DNA of 64,000 bases from Cinnamomum chago (taxonomy: Eukaryota; Streptophyta; Magnoliopsida; Laurales; Lauraceae), in NCBI GenBank assembly GCA_038049695.1, contig CP142451.1, positions 127,259,501-127,323,500 on the forward strand, written 5' to 3'. The notes under the pieces were generated by a model, which was not told where the DNA came from, searched no databases, and saw only the letters and a list, made by a program, of their open reading frames with translations. Position numbers and translations under genes: made by a program. Positions 33,490 through 46,789 of this stretch are shown here, piece by piece; the first letter of the stretch is position 1; the number at the start of each line of letters is the position of its first letter.

Positions 33490-36400
33490 AAGTTTGAAAC
33501 TGTCAAAATGAATCCCAGTTCACTTCTATCTCCTTCATGTATATCTCTATCTATCTGGGGTTTCATTTTAAATCGTTGTTATGGGGAATGACTAGTGCGT
33601 GTTTCTTAAGCAGGTGTGATGATCAAGTCCTGTAAAGAATGTTGAAAAGAACAACAACTGCTTTTGGATTGTTGGATTGTGATTTGCATTTTTTATCAGC
33701 ACCTTGCAGTACAAACTCTTTGTACAGTGCCTCCAATGTGAAAATTACATTCAATTGTAACTATCCAAGGAGAGTTTTAGATTAGTCAATCTATAAAAAG
33801 TTAAAGAAGGTTAACCATTGAAATGAACATTCAGCAGAATGAAGAGATGAAAATCTTATTTATCGTTTGTTCGTAGAACTAATAATGTTAGAGAGAATCT
33901 GATTTTTGATAAATAACTAATCAATAAATTTTTCTTTTATTTTGTGGGAGTTGGTTTTTTAAGAAAAAGATAATAATAAAAATGTATCGAACTCTCCAGC
34001 AAATGTAAAGAGGAGTGGCTGTTCAGATACCAATATCCTCCTCAAAATTTACTTTATCAAAAACAAATATTAAAAAAAAAAAAAAACAAACATGAAAATA
34101 AAGTGGGTCCATGATCGGAATACTTTTTGTTTGAATGATTTGAGCACTTTCAAAATTTTCTTCCACTTCAAAGTGGCCCATCTGAAACAGAGTATATACT
34201 TTGGAAGCGGATCCATATACTTTGGCATCCTATTAGTCGGCCCCACTTTGATAGTCTTCAGTACCAAGGACTATGCATTTCTACTATCAATCACATGAAT
34301 TTCCAACAGTTGGAGAAACTGGATTGTGTCCATCTAGTTTCAATCTAGAACATGGTAATTGTAGACTAGACCCTATCGAACACAAATACAAGTGTACCAC
34401 AACGATATGGATATGATAGAATATTAATGGCAACCCATTTGATGATGGAGGACAGCCACTCACAATGGGCCCATGGATTGATTGGAGCTGAAAAGATTGT
34501 ATTACATCAGTGTATGTGTGCATGCCAAGCACATTGTGGAAGTTTTGATTGCCTCTTTTTAAAGAGAGAGACGTCGGTGGAAGGTGGGACTCACTTTTAA
34601 TATGGCTATGCTTGGGTACTACTTTATTTATTTCCTTCTCTTTGTTGACATCTTTGGAGCCCAAACCTCTTCTTTGAATGTTATCCCTCAAAGCAAACGG
34701 GACTTAAAGAGGTTTATAAAGAGGTAAAGCATTGCAAGTGCCTCAAAAGAAGCGAAAAGAAAGAAATAGAGGTTGGGACGGCAGAACTTCCATATACACC
34801 AACCAACAGACCCACTAACTATACGTGTATCTTTATCATTCACTGAATGAATGAATGTAGGGTCATTATTTTTGGCTTTTCAACAATATACCCAGTTGCC
34901 TGCAGCCTTTGAAATACGTTTTAGTCTTTTTTGACAGTTGAGCAGTTTTCTTCACTGTTCCTTCTCGACCAAACAAACAATAAAAAGTGGCCAAAACACT
35001 CATGCGTGATTAGTGTTGGCACCTTAGCATCACACGCATACACAAGAATCTAAAATTTAACATATTATTTCTAACTACTAGTCCAACTTCCCAAAAAAGA
35101 AAAGTCATAAAGTGATCCCATACGCATATATTTCTCTTCTTTTTTTTTTTCCAAAATCAGAACCATGGTATACCATTGAGGCACATCCAATAAAATTACA
35201 TGCGCACACACACACACACACCAAAAAAAAAAAAATGGATCAATCATTTGCTCATACAGAAAGTCTAACTCTCGCAAATGTCTATCATGAACTGTGCTAC
35301 ATAAGCTTTGGGCATTGAGTGCTACATTAGCTTTGGGCAGCTCAACATACCAAGTAATATAAATTGGTCATAGAGGACAGACACAGGTCAAACTAAAAAA
35401 ACCCATGCCCACTGTGTCAACCCGACCCTGCCATAACCCATGCCCACCCTGAACCAAACAAACTCAATGCCAATCCTACGCCTAATAGGGGGGACCTGAC
35501 CTTTGTCATCCCTGTCCTACTCTCCTTCCCTTCCCCGTCTGAACTTTCCGCTTCTCCTCCCGCTCTCACCTTCTCTTTCATCTCCTTCTATCTCCTTCCC
35601 CCTGTCAAGCATTCTTCTCTCTTTCTCCTTTTTATCTTTCAATTCTCTAAACTTCTCCTGCACCAAACATACCATAGAAAGCGAGATCTTTCCCTTCATT
35701 TACCCCAAAGTTATATAAAAAAACAAAAAACACACACCATCAATTCCATGATTCATGGGATCCACATTCCACACCTGTTCCCAAACATAGCTCAGGCTTC
35801 CTACCTGAAATAGGATATTTCCCCATTCCTTTGTTAGACAAGAAACCAATATATTTTGTTACAAGAGAGATCTCTTGTGAATTGTGATCTTACAGTACAA
35901 GACAAGTATAGAAACATTATCCATCAAGCAAACCCAGATTCTTAACTATCAAGTTCAAGAAATGAGAGGGGCCCACAATCCTTTTCGTTTTATCTAATCT
36001 TAGCACTGTCCTATTGGCTATACATTTTACATTTGTTGATATTGTGTGTTAAGCATGCTCTTTACAAGACTCCTTTTTTTTTTTTTTTTTTTGTGAAAAA
36101 ACAATGATAGAAAAAGTTTCCATGCTGGTAAATATTTGTCATTTAAATTGGTATAAGCATTACATAAAGCTGTGAAGAATCACTAAAACATTACAAGTTC
36201 TTGCAACTAATTCAACAAGGACACTACATAAAAATATATATATATATAACATTTAGAATATTGAGATACATCATACCATATCCATATTGCATGCTAAGCA
36301 AGTATCCAGATTATCTAAATGAATTGGGTCTGTTTTCCTTTTTCATTTCACCAAGCTCTGGTTTTATTTCTAAAATCTAATCACTCATTAACATGGAAAG

Positions 36401-37548
36401 AAATCGCTCTAATTTAAATATTATATGGATGTAGCTATTCCATTTTTCCTATTTTAATTTATTAATATTTAATGAAAATAGAGTGACATATCTACACAAA
36501 ATCAAATTTAGCATAATGTATCACAATTCATGTTGCTAAAATAATAATAGATAATATGATATGTTAAGATGATATTCTTAACACTTAATTACGTCGCATG
36601 ATGACCGGATATTTTAAAATAGGCAACTTATTGTGTATCAATCACTTACATATAAAAATTGTGTCCTTGCCATATCATGGTGTGTCCCTGCTGTGTCCAA
36701 TCCATATCTAGGCATTATAGATTAAGTCACATAAATTGAAAGAAATTTCCAGGGTAAGGCTACAAGTTGAGTAATATTAAGGAACAAACCAGGGAGTCTG
36801 AATAAGAAGATTATTTATTGATTATTGATGCCCAAAGTACAGAGCCAGCTGAACAATTGTACTCCAAATTACAAACATGCATACAAATATCAAACATACC
36901 AAGGATTTTGAGCATCTCTCCTTCCAATCTGGCATTCTTTTTTTCTTACAAAAGCCAGATCACCTTTGGCATCTCTAAGATATTACATATACACTACCAT
37001 GTTCATCTCGAATTTTCTAAAGAATAGAGCACCTGAGCACCAAACCCTTTTGATCAATCCTATGTTCTTCGTTACCTACAAGCACAACTCCATAATAAAT
37101 ATTCTGCTGCAAGATATTAAGGTGGGGAATTTTAAAGAAAATCTACTTCTACACCTGCATATTTGCCAATAGTAATATGTTTAGACTACCATTCAAAAAA
37201 AAAAACATTTAAACTCCCATTGGCCACATGCATCCAAATTCCAAGGTCCAGCAATTGTGACCATTCTGGACCCTTACATCCTTTACAAAGTTAAGAAACA
37301 GCACATTAGTCATTTTCCCATGGACACATGTGTGTCAAACAACTCATGAGCTCTGATAAGAGGGGCACAAAGCCTGAAAATCAGAAACAGGACAACCTTT
37401 GGTTTTTCAAGGTGAACAGGACATTTTCCCCCTTTCTCTTGAGTGTTCATGTTCATTCAAGGCTTTGCTCCATGCACGACGGGACCCACGATTTAGACTT
37501 TTTGGTCATCTAGTTTAAAACGTGCATGTACATGTATTTAGGATCCCT
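33490..37548. other. Intergenic region between PDLP and UEV1
   Basis: AT-rich, with short microsatellites ((CA)n near 35203-35220, poly-T near 36068-36092, (TA)n near 36235-36248). No ORF with a recognisable domain on either strand. The plus-strand ORF 35503-35718 is a pyrimidine-rich Ser/Leu/Pro translation without support. Any second PDLP exon would lie at the left end. Confidence 0.4.
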
Positions 37549-37556
37549 ATCATAAC

Positions 37557-37667
37557 CTATGATGCCCAGATACGGCATGGACACTGCAGGGACACAGATT
37601 TTACGTGTACAAAGGGAAGTATCGGATACGATACGTTGCCCCATTTTGAAGTATCCGTGCATCATAG
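37557..37667. mobile_element. 111-bp hAT-type MITE
   Basis: The ends CTATGATGCCCAGATACGG and CCGTGCATCATAG are inverted repeats. The block is flanked by the exact 8-bp duplication ATCATAAC (37549-37556 and 37668-37675). There is no coding capacity. Related sequence (GTGTGTCCCTGCTGTGTCC) occurs at about 36680-36715. Confidence 0.75.
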
Positions 37668-38223
37668 ATCATAACTTCTTCTTTTAACCAAAAATATATA
37701 TAACTTTTTTTTTAATAGCCAAAGAGGGGTAAATGGCTATTAAAAGAACTCACAACGTTGGAGGGTAGGGATTAGGGAAAGTAGCAGATCTGTGAAATGC
37801 TTTTTTTCAGAAAAGATGATGTTTGAAACGAGGCTAAATAGTAATAGGTTAATCTAAAGAAAACCTAAGGTGTCTGTCAGTTTTTCGTTCTTACATCATT
37901 AGCTAAAGAATGGTAATACTAAACCAGAACTGGAGTTTAAAATAAGTACAATTCTTGAAATATTTCTGCTCTAGTAGGTCTGTTAGAAGAAAGCAAAAGG
38001 TGTCTTCGTATATTCATGGCCAGCGCACAAGTAGTCTTATAATATCCAACCTTAAACTGGTAGGCTGCCATAGATGGATCATTCATAGCCCTATTACATC
38101 AATTATATATCAAACATTCCTAAACTTGAAGCAGAGGAATTTTAAGGGATAAAAAATAGACCTAATGGAAATTTTACAATCCATTTCTTTCCTTGCAAGT
38201 CAATTAGGATAATCCAATCAGTG

Positions 38224-41200
38224 TCATTTTATTTCGGCTATTGGCATCGAAGATAAAATCTCGCAAAAAATCAACTTGGTCATTGTAAATGTACAACAAC
38301 TGTATGGAGATATCTCACTGATGGGAAGATAAAGTATAAACTTCTCAAATATGAAAGGATTAGAAAGAAGATCCACAGGATAATCACCTTCAGCAGGCTG
38401 GGTCAGCTTCCGGTTCTGAGGAGACATCATTTCCTTTTTCAACTGGGTTAATATGTCCTCCATCGTGCATTCCCGTTGCCAATTGGCAAGCATCGGAAAT
38501 AGGGCGGGCTCAACCTGTTCAATCAGCATCAGAAATGTTTGCTCAACCATTCCCATTACCATTCCCGTTGCAAACTATGCTATTTTTCAGGACTGTGAGA
38601 AACACTTGAATTTACAAGTACCTACCACTCCAGTTTCCTGATTCACACAACTCATGTTTATTCGTGTCTGGAACCTCACAGTCGGTGGGTTGTCAGGATA
38701 ATCTTTATCGCAGAACAATTTCAGTTGATATATGCGCCCCTCATGAACAGTCTGGGGAGCAAACAAAGGAAACTATTAACTTTCTCATTTTTTTTTATTA
38801 TGAAATTAATTATAAAGGAAACTAGAAGCTTTGTCATACCCATGCATGCATGAAGATCAACACACGTACATGCCATCCATCAAGTGGACACCATTGTGTA
38901 CAAAACCTGGCATAAAAAGGCCAGCACACTAATAAGGTAGGTCACTCATTCACATTAAATTTTTTAAAAGCAGCCTTTTCTTTTTGGCAAACTGACTATA
39001 AGGTTTAGCTAAGGGCGCACACAAGAAATGACCCACTAGATGCATGGCTTGGATCTTGCGCATTCAACATTAAAAACATGCGGAAACAAAGACATGCTAG
39101 GATCTACATGCCATCTAGGCTCAGCAGAACTCAGGAAGTAGGAACAATAAAGTAAACTCAAGACAAAATTATGTCTTGTGTATAAGAGTGCACATAAAAA
39201 GAGTGAAAACAATACATTGTGAGGGCCAATGATAGTTCCAGTCCAGGACCGCATGTATGTGTCATCAGCATCATCCATTCCATAGCTGACAGTTCCATCT
39301 CCTATTCCCTTCTCCCCTCTCTCAAGTTCTTCTAACAACCTGAAATTTCTAGGAACTGCAAAACACCACCACAAAGTTCAGTCACTATTTAGCCATCCCA
39401 TGAAGACTTGTAGATATGGATATATGTGCTATTTTGTATGTGTAAGTATTTTTTTATAACAATAAAAAATTTATTTCAACACAAAGGGAAAATACAAAGA
39501 CAAAAGGACAAACTAAATAAGAGACAAACAACAAAATAATAATAATAATAATAATATAAAAAAAAAAACATTAGATATCAAAAAAGTTAGTATCTCAAGT
39601 GAGTCCTTCCTTTGCAAAACCATCACCTATCGCATTGGCCTCTCTAAAAATGTGATGAAATGAAGCATAAAGCTGATTGGAAATATCCAGCATCTCTTCC
39701 ACCTAATCTGTCAATCTCTAATGATACATGGTCTTACCTGATCCCCATTGAATAGCAGAAAAAGAATCTCCTTCGATAAGAGAGAAATAATCACCCAGCT
39801 TTAATAATATCCAACAACCAACTAATATAGCAAACATTTCAGCTTCATTTGCATTTGAGGATTCCAATGGCCCCGAAAAACTCCTAACAATATTACCAAT
39901 ATGATCCCTTAACAACACATACCACCTCGCCTAGATGATATGTGAAAGCTCCCGTCAAAATTAAGCTTTAGAATACCACCAGGAGGAGGCATCCAACTGA
40001 TTTGACGAGATGAATTAACACACCATCCCCCTTTTAAAACAGCAACACATGTCCTATTAAGATCATCCAAAAAAACTCCTTGAAATGCATTTGTCATAGT
40101 CACCCATTCAGAAACCGTCCTGAAAATTTTCTCTACAATGTCTTCAACTGTTCTACTATTGTTCTTGAATATTCTATTATTTCTTTCCAACCAAACCTTC
40201 CACAAAAAAGCATATAACAAGAACTTCCATAAAATTCTACCACGAGCAAACCAACACTTGAAGTACCACTGCTAAAATAAATCTTCCACTGACCAAAAAA
40301 TAACCAAAGAAATACCAAACCGAGCAAAAAGAATCATCCAAACATTGTGAACGAAGTTATAATGAATAAACAAATGATGCACCGTTTCTTCATCCCACAA
40401 ACACATAGAGCAGCCATTAACAATTAAATGATTTCTTCGTCTCAATTTATCTATTGTAAGGATTTTTTCTTTCCTCACCAGCCAGCAAAAAACCAAAACT
40501 CTAGGTGGGATATAAGGATCCCAAAATCTTTGCCAAAAACCAACTCCACCACCATTAGAACTATCAATCAGAAAATTATAAAAAGAATTCACTGTAAAGT
40601 TGCCTTTAGCATCAGGTTTCCACAACCGAACATCTCTCCCACTGATAAATAGACAATAGAAACATCTACTATTTCATTGTTCGTCAAGTTCCTTTGAAGA
40701 CATAAATCCCAAACAATAGATCCTCTTATGATAGTAAAATTCTCAGTTACAAACGCCTGAGGACGTCTATTCAGGAGAATAGAGATTTGGAAATAGTTGA
40801 CGCAAAAGCCCCTCCCACACCACTCATCATGCCAAAATCTAATCCGAAGGTCATGATGAGCTTTATACCGAATCCACTGATCAAATTCAACCTTCACAGA
40901 TAAAATAGACCTCCATATACCTGAAGCCTTATAATCTTGCCCTGGAACACGCCAACCATGCATATCTATCCTATATATTTCTTGAGCAAAATATAAGTTA
41001 TAGCGCTTGCACAATTGTGTGTGTTCTATGTAGCGCTTGCACAATTGTAATTAATAGGAAGTAAGAAATGTGACTTATAGCATATACTTCAACACAATAA
41101 GTGTGATACACAAGTGCACACAATGCAAAAATGGTCCAGTTGATGCAGACCAGATCCATGATCGGCTAGCCACTGGGCCCAAGCTCATAAAGGGAAGATT

Positions 41201-44200
41201 TCTAGATTGAGCAACATATTCTTAGTAGCTAAAATATAAGGATATTAGAAGATTTCCTTTTATTTGTTTTGGAATTTTATTTTGATTGGAATTGTTTCTA
41301 AAGTAGACTAATATCTAGCCTATATAATGACTTAGCCCTCTCGTTCAATTATGCATTGATTAATAAATTTTCTCTCGGAGAATTTCAAATGACCTGTGTG
41401 TCTAGTGTGGCCTACATCACCAGTGCACAAGGATCACCAGTGCACAAGGATCTTACGGTGCACACCAACTAGTGAGGCCCACCTGATCACCAATCTGAAG
41501 GGGGGATATACAAACCCCACCCCCCCCCCCCCCCCCCCCCCCGGCCACAACGTGACCGTCACTTTGGGGTCCCTGTTTGTGGTCCATTTAGATGGAACAG
41601 CGGTGGGCCCGACGGTCAGGTATGCACCATGAGCGATGTGTGAACCTAAGCCTTCTCATATACCCATATACTATATAAATGTGATACTTCTTTAGAATAA
41701 CAATAATAAATGTGATACTAGGTGCATAGATGTTAATAGTGAAAATTCTGAGTTGGTTCAGCTTGCAGTATTTTTCATTTGGAAAATTCTAAAAGAGTAG
41801 CACAATCCAAGAAATGAGTCTCTGACAGTCCTTATACATGCATACAACCCTTGTACACATGCCATACACAAACATATCTAATCATCAGAATGTAAATTCT
41901 ACTATTTTAGATGGGGTAAATACCCAAAAATTTGCATTGACTGGAAAATGCCAACCTATGTACATTGTACATAGGTTTCATATACTTTATCTACATTATT
42001 TTATTTTATTTTATTTTATGCCCATTTGATTAAGGATGCCCTGTTTACCGAAATATAAAAGGGTCCGAACCAGAGAATAGGCTATGGCCTTGATTTTGGA
42101 CCCATTTCACAATTAGATATGGGATCAGGCACAGTATACATTCGGTCACCTGAATATCCGAAAGGGTTTCATATAAAATACATAATCAAGCCCGTGTCCA
42201 GCCCAAACCCAAATAAGTTAACTCTCCCAAACTTCTTTGGCATGCCATGCTCTACTATAAGGCAAACTAAGAACAAGTTCCTTTCGAAGATGAGACATTT
42301 AACATAAAGGAATGTGGGTTAATGACGAGTTAATTGGGTAGGGGGAGGGTTTTAGGTTTGAAACAAGTGGGGCCTTCTAATCACTCAAAATGGTTAGAGG
42401 AAACGCTAGCTTCCAAAAATAGCTAGACGAGAGTTTTTTTTAAGGAGGCTTTCAGAATTATTCTTATTATTATTACCATCATCGTCGTCGTTATTATTAT
42501 TTAGAGTTTTTTGTATATACCCCCCTAAGGTTTGTATGATTTGCAAATAGGCCCCTTTGGTTTTTGTATTTGTAAATAGACCCCTGCCTTTTCATTTCAA
42601 TACCTTTTATGTCCCTAAAATCAATATTCCTAATGAGAATGGATAATCACTATGAGATTTATGTTGAACTTTTATGAAAATGACAGCTTTGCCCTTACAT
42701 CCATTAAACAAAAATGAGTATATTATTATTTAAAAAAATACCATTATTTTATCCCAAGTCCCAACTGTCTTTTTTAATAACTCTTTAATACAAATGGAGC
42801 CTAATCATGTATTTTGAAACTTTCATCAATCTAATGGTTGGTTATGCATGGATTGAATCAATTATAACCAACTATAAGCACATGCTTTCATTGTCATTAT
42901 GATTGATTTGAATATAATGAAATAGGCCCTAATACTGATAAAAATAAATTTATGTACGGTTATTATCTCCTACTAAATGTAATTATTAATGTAACAAGCT
43001 TATGAGAAAAGTAAGTCTAAGCTTTTAAATTTATACATATAGAGATAAAGAGATGGGCAAAAGTGTCATTTCACTCTAAAAACCTTTAGTGGTTGGAAAG
43101 CTCCTGATTTTGGGGACACGAAAGGTACTAAATTGAAAAGACAGGGGCCTATTTACAAAAATTAAAACCATGGGGCCCTATTTACAAATCCTACAAACCT
43201 TAGGGGGGGGTATATGTTAAAAGCTCTATTATTTAAAGGTCGGGGTGTATTTCAAATTCAAAGATAACTACTACCCTAATCAAACTAGATTACTTCCTAA
43301 TAAATGCATGACTAATTAAAGACTAATTAGTCTTTTAAATAGGAGTCCTAGGAGACCCCGGCTGTAGTTCAGCCAGCTAGGGGCATGGGTGTGCAAGAGA
43401 TTGCATGAGTTCATTCCCCAATGTAACCAAAAAAAAGGGAGGGGTCCTAGTGGAAAGGAAATAGAAAGAAAGTTAATGAAGGTCAAGAACGATAATTCAG
43501 TTTTGACATTGATTGGGCACAAGTAGCTTGATGGAAGTTCTTCATGGCCCGCCAAGGGGATTGGGACTGACTTTTAGATTTCAGCTTAGATCTCCTTAGG
43601 CCTGCCTGCATCAGAACTGAAAATCAGGTATGAGCCCAATCTTGAGCCTATTTGATGATCAGGTCATATTTGAGTCAACGCTCCACAGTTATGGCTCTAT
43701 TGAGTAATCAGATAATCAGGCCTCCAAAACTGAATCAGGTTTTGGTCCCAACAAACAAACAGTTAAGATCATTGCTTCATTGAGATTTTAGTACTGTCCA
43801 TTTATAGTGGATCTATGATTAGCCCCGCTCGAATTAAGGTGCATATATGCTATGTTAATGTGTGCATATGAATCGTTGATCTACCAGAGGAGAAAATTCA
43901 ATAACACTTGGTTTATTTCACATCCTTGATTTCCAAATTTGTTGACAAGGAATTGAGTTTTCTTGACAAGTGTTATATTTCACATCCTTTATTTCCATCA
44001 AGCAACACTTGTTACGTACTGTTACCTTCAGTAAATTTGGACGAATATATCATATGTGTCTTGAATCAATAACATTTGTCAAGAAAACTCAATTCCTTTC
44101 GAATATACTTGATAGATAGTTATGACAGTCTATTCTTGAGGAGAGTTTAATGGTGGCCATCAACACATCTGTTAATGGCTAACCCTAGGGGTATAAATGA

Positions 44201-45631
44201 GCTGAGCTTGGCCAAGCACGACCCTGAGCTCAACTGCCTGATCAACAATTAGCCTTTGGCTCAAGTTTGGATTGACCTGGAGAAGCCAATCTAGACTCTA
44301 GAGCTTTAATTATAAATGAGCCACATTCGAGCTTGGGCGTAGGCTCGGCTCGTCTTCTTGATACATCCATTTTATGTACATTAACAAGCTGAAATGGGAG
44401 TTGCACTTGGGCTTGAACTCATGTATAGTATTAACATAATCAAGACGAGCTCAAGGTCAAGCCTAGCCTTTTAACAGAGTTGAACTCAAGCTGAATCAAG
44501 GTGAACGGGCCCTAAATTGATTTCAGATTGTGAGCTAATACGACCAAGCTTGAGCTTGGCTCAATTAGCTAATAAGTCGGGTGCAAATCAGAGCCCAACT
44601 AAGCAAAGTCGAGCTGGCTCAACCACTAGCTGATCCCAGATCAGTTAAGGCTCTAGAATTGAACCTGTCAAGCAAAATGACGAAAATTACTGCAAAACAA
44701 CGAAGACAGTGGTTTCCAAATTTTGTGTCAGAGCCAAAAGATGGACCACATACTTGTCAAGTACAAGTATCAATAGAATATTTATTATCCCTACATAGAA
44801 AATACTTGAAATCAACATATGAAACTATACTATGGTTGCATTTTCACATTCAAAAGTTCAAATGGACACGTTGAAGGCACATCAAGATCACAGAGAGCCA
44901 GAAGTAGAAATGCCCTAAACGACATGAGAAACATCATTTTCCATTGGATTGCCATCATACAAGATATCATCCCATTTCTTTTTGAGGCAGAAAACCCCAA
45001 ACAGAAAATTTGGGCGCTGCAGAGGAATCTGAGAGCAGGCAATTCCAACAAAATTTGAAAATTACAGCGATTCACAAATGGGTCTCCTCTCCTGCTAACT
45101 ATCTTTTATAACATCCTAGTTCAAAGACTGATCGAGTCACATCCACGGTGTCAGCCTGCTAACTAATTGGACTGCTAGGATGATCCGCTCGTCCTACCTT
45201 CGCTCAATACCCCATTCATTCATCATCAACAGCAAAAGCATTATAAGAATGTTCGAACTTTATATATAGTATATAACAAGCACTTCACAAATTAATTCAG
45301 TTGTAATCACAACTCAATAATCTTACAACGAACAAAATCGAGTCCCTACACACACACAGACAAAAAAAAAAAAAAAAACCCCACCTTTCATTCATCCATA
45401 ATTTTGAACAAATTACCACAAGAGATTCAGTAAATGTTCCAAATGCTTCGAATCCAACAATAGAAGCATAGAGAATTCCATAATTAATACAATTCTCAGA
45501 AACCCTAGAAAGTTCAAGGTGAGAATAATTCACACCATTACAGGAGAAACCGTACAAAATCAAAACGAAATCGAAGGAGAAGAATGGTTGTTTTGGGACT
45601 TACCGACAACTCGCGATCCTTCGGAACCCAT
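38224..45631 (-). CDS. UEV1: Ubiquitin-conjugating enzyme E2 variant, UEV1/MMS2 type
   Basis: Minus-strand exons 45604-45631, 39216-39355, 38626-38751 and 38514 downwards. The protein begins [20 protein letters not shown] and includes [82 protein letters not shown] and [10 protein letters not shown] (about 141 residues, as expected). UEVs have the E2 fold but lack the catalytic Cys; with Ubc13 they build Lys63-linked ubiquitin chains in DNA-damage tolerance and signalling. Exon phases fit exactly. The C-terminus is unresolved: after PAEG (38398) there is a possible donor GTGATT, or the frame reads on to a TGA at 38224-38226, adding about 55 non-conserved residues. I expect a short separate last exon but could not identify it. 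Intron 1 is 6.2 kb and full of repeats. Confidence 0.88.
39580..41044 (-). mobile_element. 5'-truncated LINE (zf-RVT and RNase H part) in UEV1 intron 1
   Basis: Minus-strand fragments encode, in order, [10 protein letters not shown]...FWHDEWCG, a zinc-binding RT-associated region ([10 protein letters not shown]...[18 protein letters not shown]), then KLNFDGSF and the RNase H piece [16 protein letters not shown]...[11 protein letters not shown]. This is the C-terminal half of a plant L1-type LINE ORF2, in several frames and therefore dead. The RT core is absent, as expected for 5' truncation. AT-rich simple sequence at 39535-39570 may mark its 3' end. Confidence 0.82.
41519..41542. repeat. Poly-C tract
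   Basis: About 24 C residues in a row. Such a run is hard to sequence exactly, so the length is uncertain. Confidence 0.8.
42504..43226. mobile_element. Mutator-like foldback MITE with about 115-bp terminal inverted repeats
   Basis: Left arm 42504-42620 (GAGTTTTTTGTATATACCCC ... AATAGGCCCC ... CAATACCTTTTATG) is the approximate reverse complement of right arm 43105-43226 (ACACGAAAGGTACTAAATTG ... GGGGCCTATTTAC ... AGCTC). Both ends adjoin the 9-bp direct repeat TATTATTTA (42495-42503 and 43227-43235). Long TIRs and a 9-bp duplication are hallmarks of MULE-derived elements. No transposase is encoded. Confidence 0.82.
43352..43440 (+). mobile_element. Short tRNA-derived SINE-like insertion
   Basis: An A-box-like TGTAGTTCAGCCAGCTAGG and a B-box-like ATGAGTTCATTCCCC are followed by AACCAAAAAAAA. 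Near-identical 10-bp flanks (GGAGTCCTAG at 43342-43351, GGGGTCCTAG at 43441-43450) look like a target duplication. Confidence 0.5.
44189..44600. repeat. Degenerate repeat with GAGCTTGGCTC motifs, probably hAT-derived
   Basis: It starts TAGGGGTATAAATGAGC, like a hAT MITE end, and repeats GAGCTTGG/CCAAGC motifs on both strands. A matching right end is not seen, so it is truncated or decayed. Confidence 0.4.
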
Positions 45632-45760
45632 TTTTCTAGGTCTAAGAAGCAAGATCTAGGGTTCTTTCTCTCGCTCCGAAAGATAGGAGACAGAAAGCTA
45701 GGGTTTCTTTCTCTCTCTACAAGAAATGGAGAGAGACAGACAGATGTGTTTGATGCAGAC
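45632..45760 (-). promoter_or_regulatory. 5' leader of UEV1 with telo-box
   Basis: The minus strand has a CT-rich leader containing AAACCCTA (45709-45716) and a second variant GAACCCTAG (about 45658). The telo-box AAACCCTA is common near the transcription start of highly expressed plant housekeeping genes. Confidence 0.5.
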
Positions 45761-46785
45761 TGGCGTAACTGCTACTCTTCTCATATTCTCCAAAGCCTTT
45801 GGTTACTCAAATGACACGGTGTTCGTCTCATCCTTTACCACATTTTAAGTCAATGGGTTTTTTCCTGTTCACTGGGATAACGTTTTGGCAGATCAGAATT
45901 TTTTGTTATGTTTTTTTATTGGTATCCCAGTCGCAGCTATATGGGGCTGGGATACCTTGGGTAAAATGATAAAGTCCTTTGATAAAGAGAAGGTGTCCCG
46001 CATGCGAATCAAATCTGTGCAGTCAAGTGAGAACGGCCACCTCTTACTAATTAGATAGGAGATAGTTCCCGACATATCAGAACCTTGATTTGCTTGATCA
46101 CCACCCTAACCCCAATTTAGTGATGCGTTTAGGTTGGCTATAAATTAGAGTTTTAATGATCGTCGTCATCATATAAATGTAAGAAAGTATAGGCTAGTCA
46201 ACATAACACAACCCTTCTCTTTTATCAAAACTTGAAGCCGGTGGTACATCTTCATAATCTAATATTAGAATTTAGATTGGTTCCGTTATATCAATGTTAT
46301 GAAATCTTAGACTTAAAATGAAGTTTGCTTGTAAATTAAGAAAGGACTTTATTTTTCTCTTCCAAGGTAATCAAACTCACAAACCATAAACAACAAAATG
46401 CGATTGGTCCTTAAATGCCATCTAATTGGTTGGGGTACTTATAGGTCCACCTTTAAATGGGATGGAGAAAGCCTGTGTCCTTTAGGCCCAGTCTAATTCC
46501 TTGGGCCAAACTGGACCTCTATGTGTGCTTAAAGGCCTGGCCCCATCTGGTTCTATGAGAGTTGGGGGGGGGGGGGGGGGGGATGGGATTTGGTTCTATG
46601 AGAATAAGAGCTAACTCAATTAAGATCTAAATAAGGCTCCAACTTTAAGTTTGTTTTTACAATTAATTTGTTTAGTAAAATTATACAAAAAAAATTCTCT
46701 TTTTTCACAGTAGAGTGTAAAGTAAATATACGGGGCATGGCTTATTAGAAGGGCATTTCTCTTTCATTTCCTAATAATTATATCA
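45761..46785. other. Intergenic region upstream of UEV1
   Basis: No gene recognised. It contains a poly-G run of about 20 (46562-46582). Confidence 0.4.
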
Positions 46786-46789
46786 CAGG

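Noticed and set aside
35503..35718. Plus-strand Ser/Leu/Pro ORF
   Set aside because: Pure pyrimidine-tract translation; no start context or homology.
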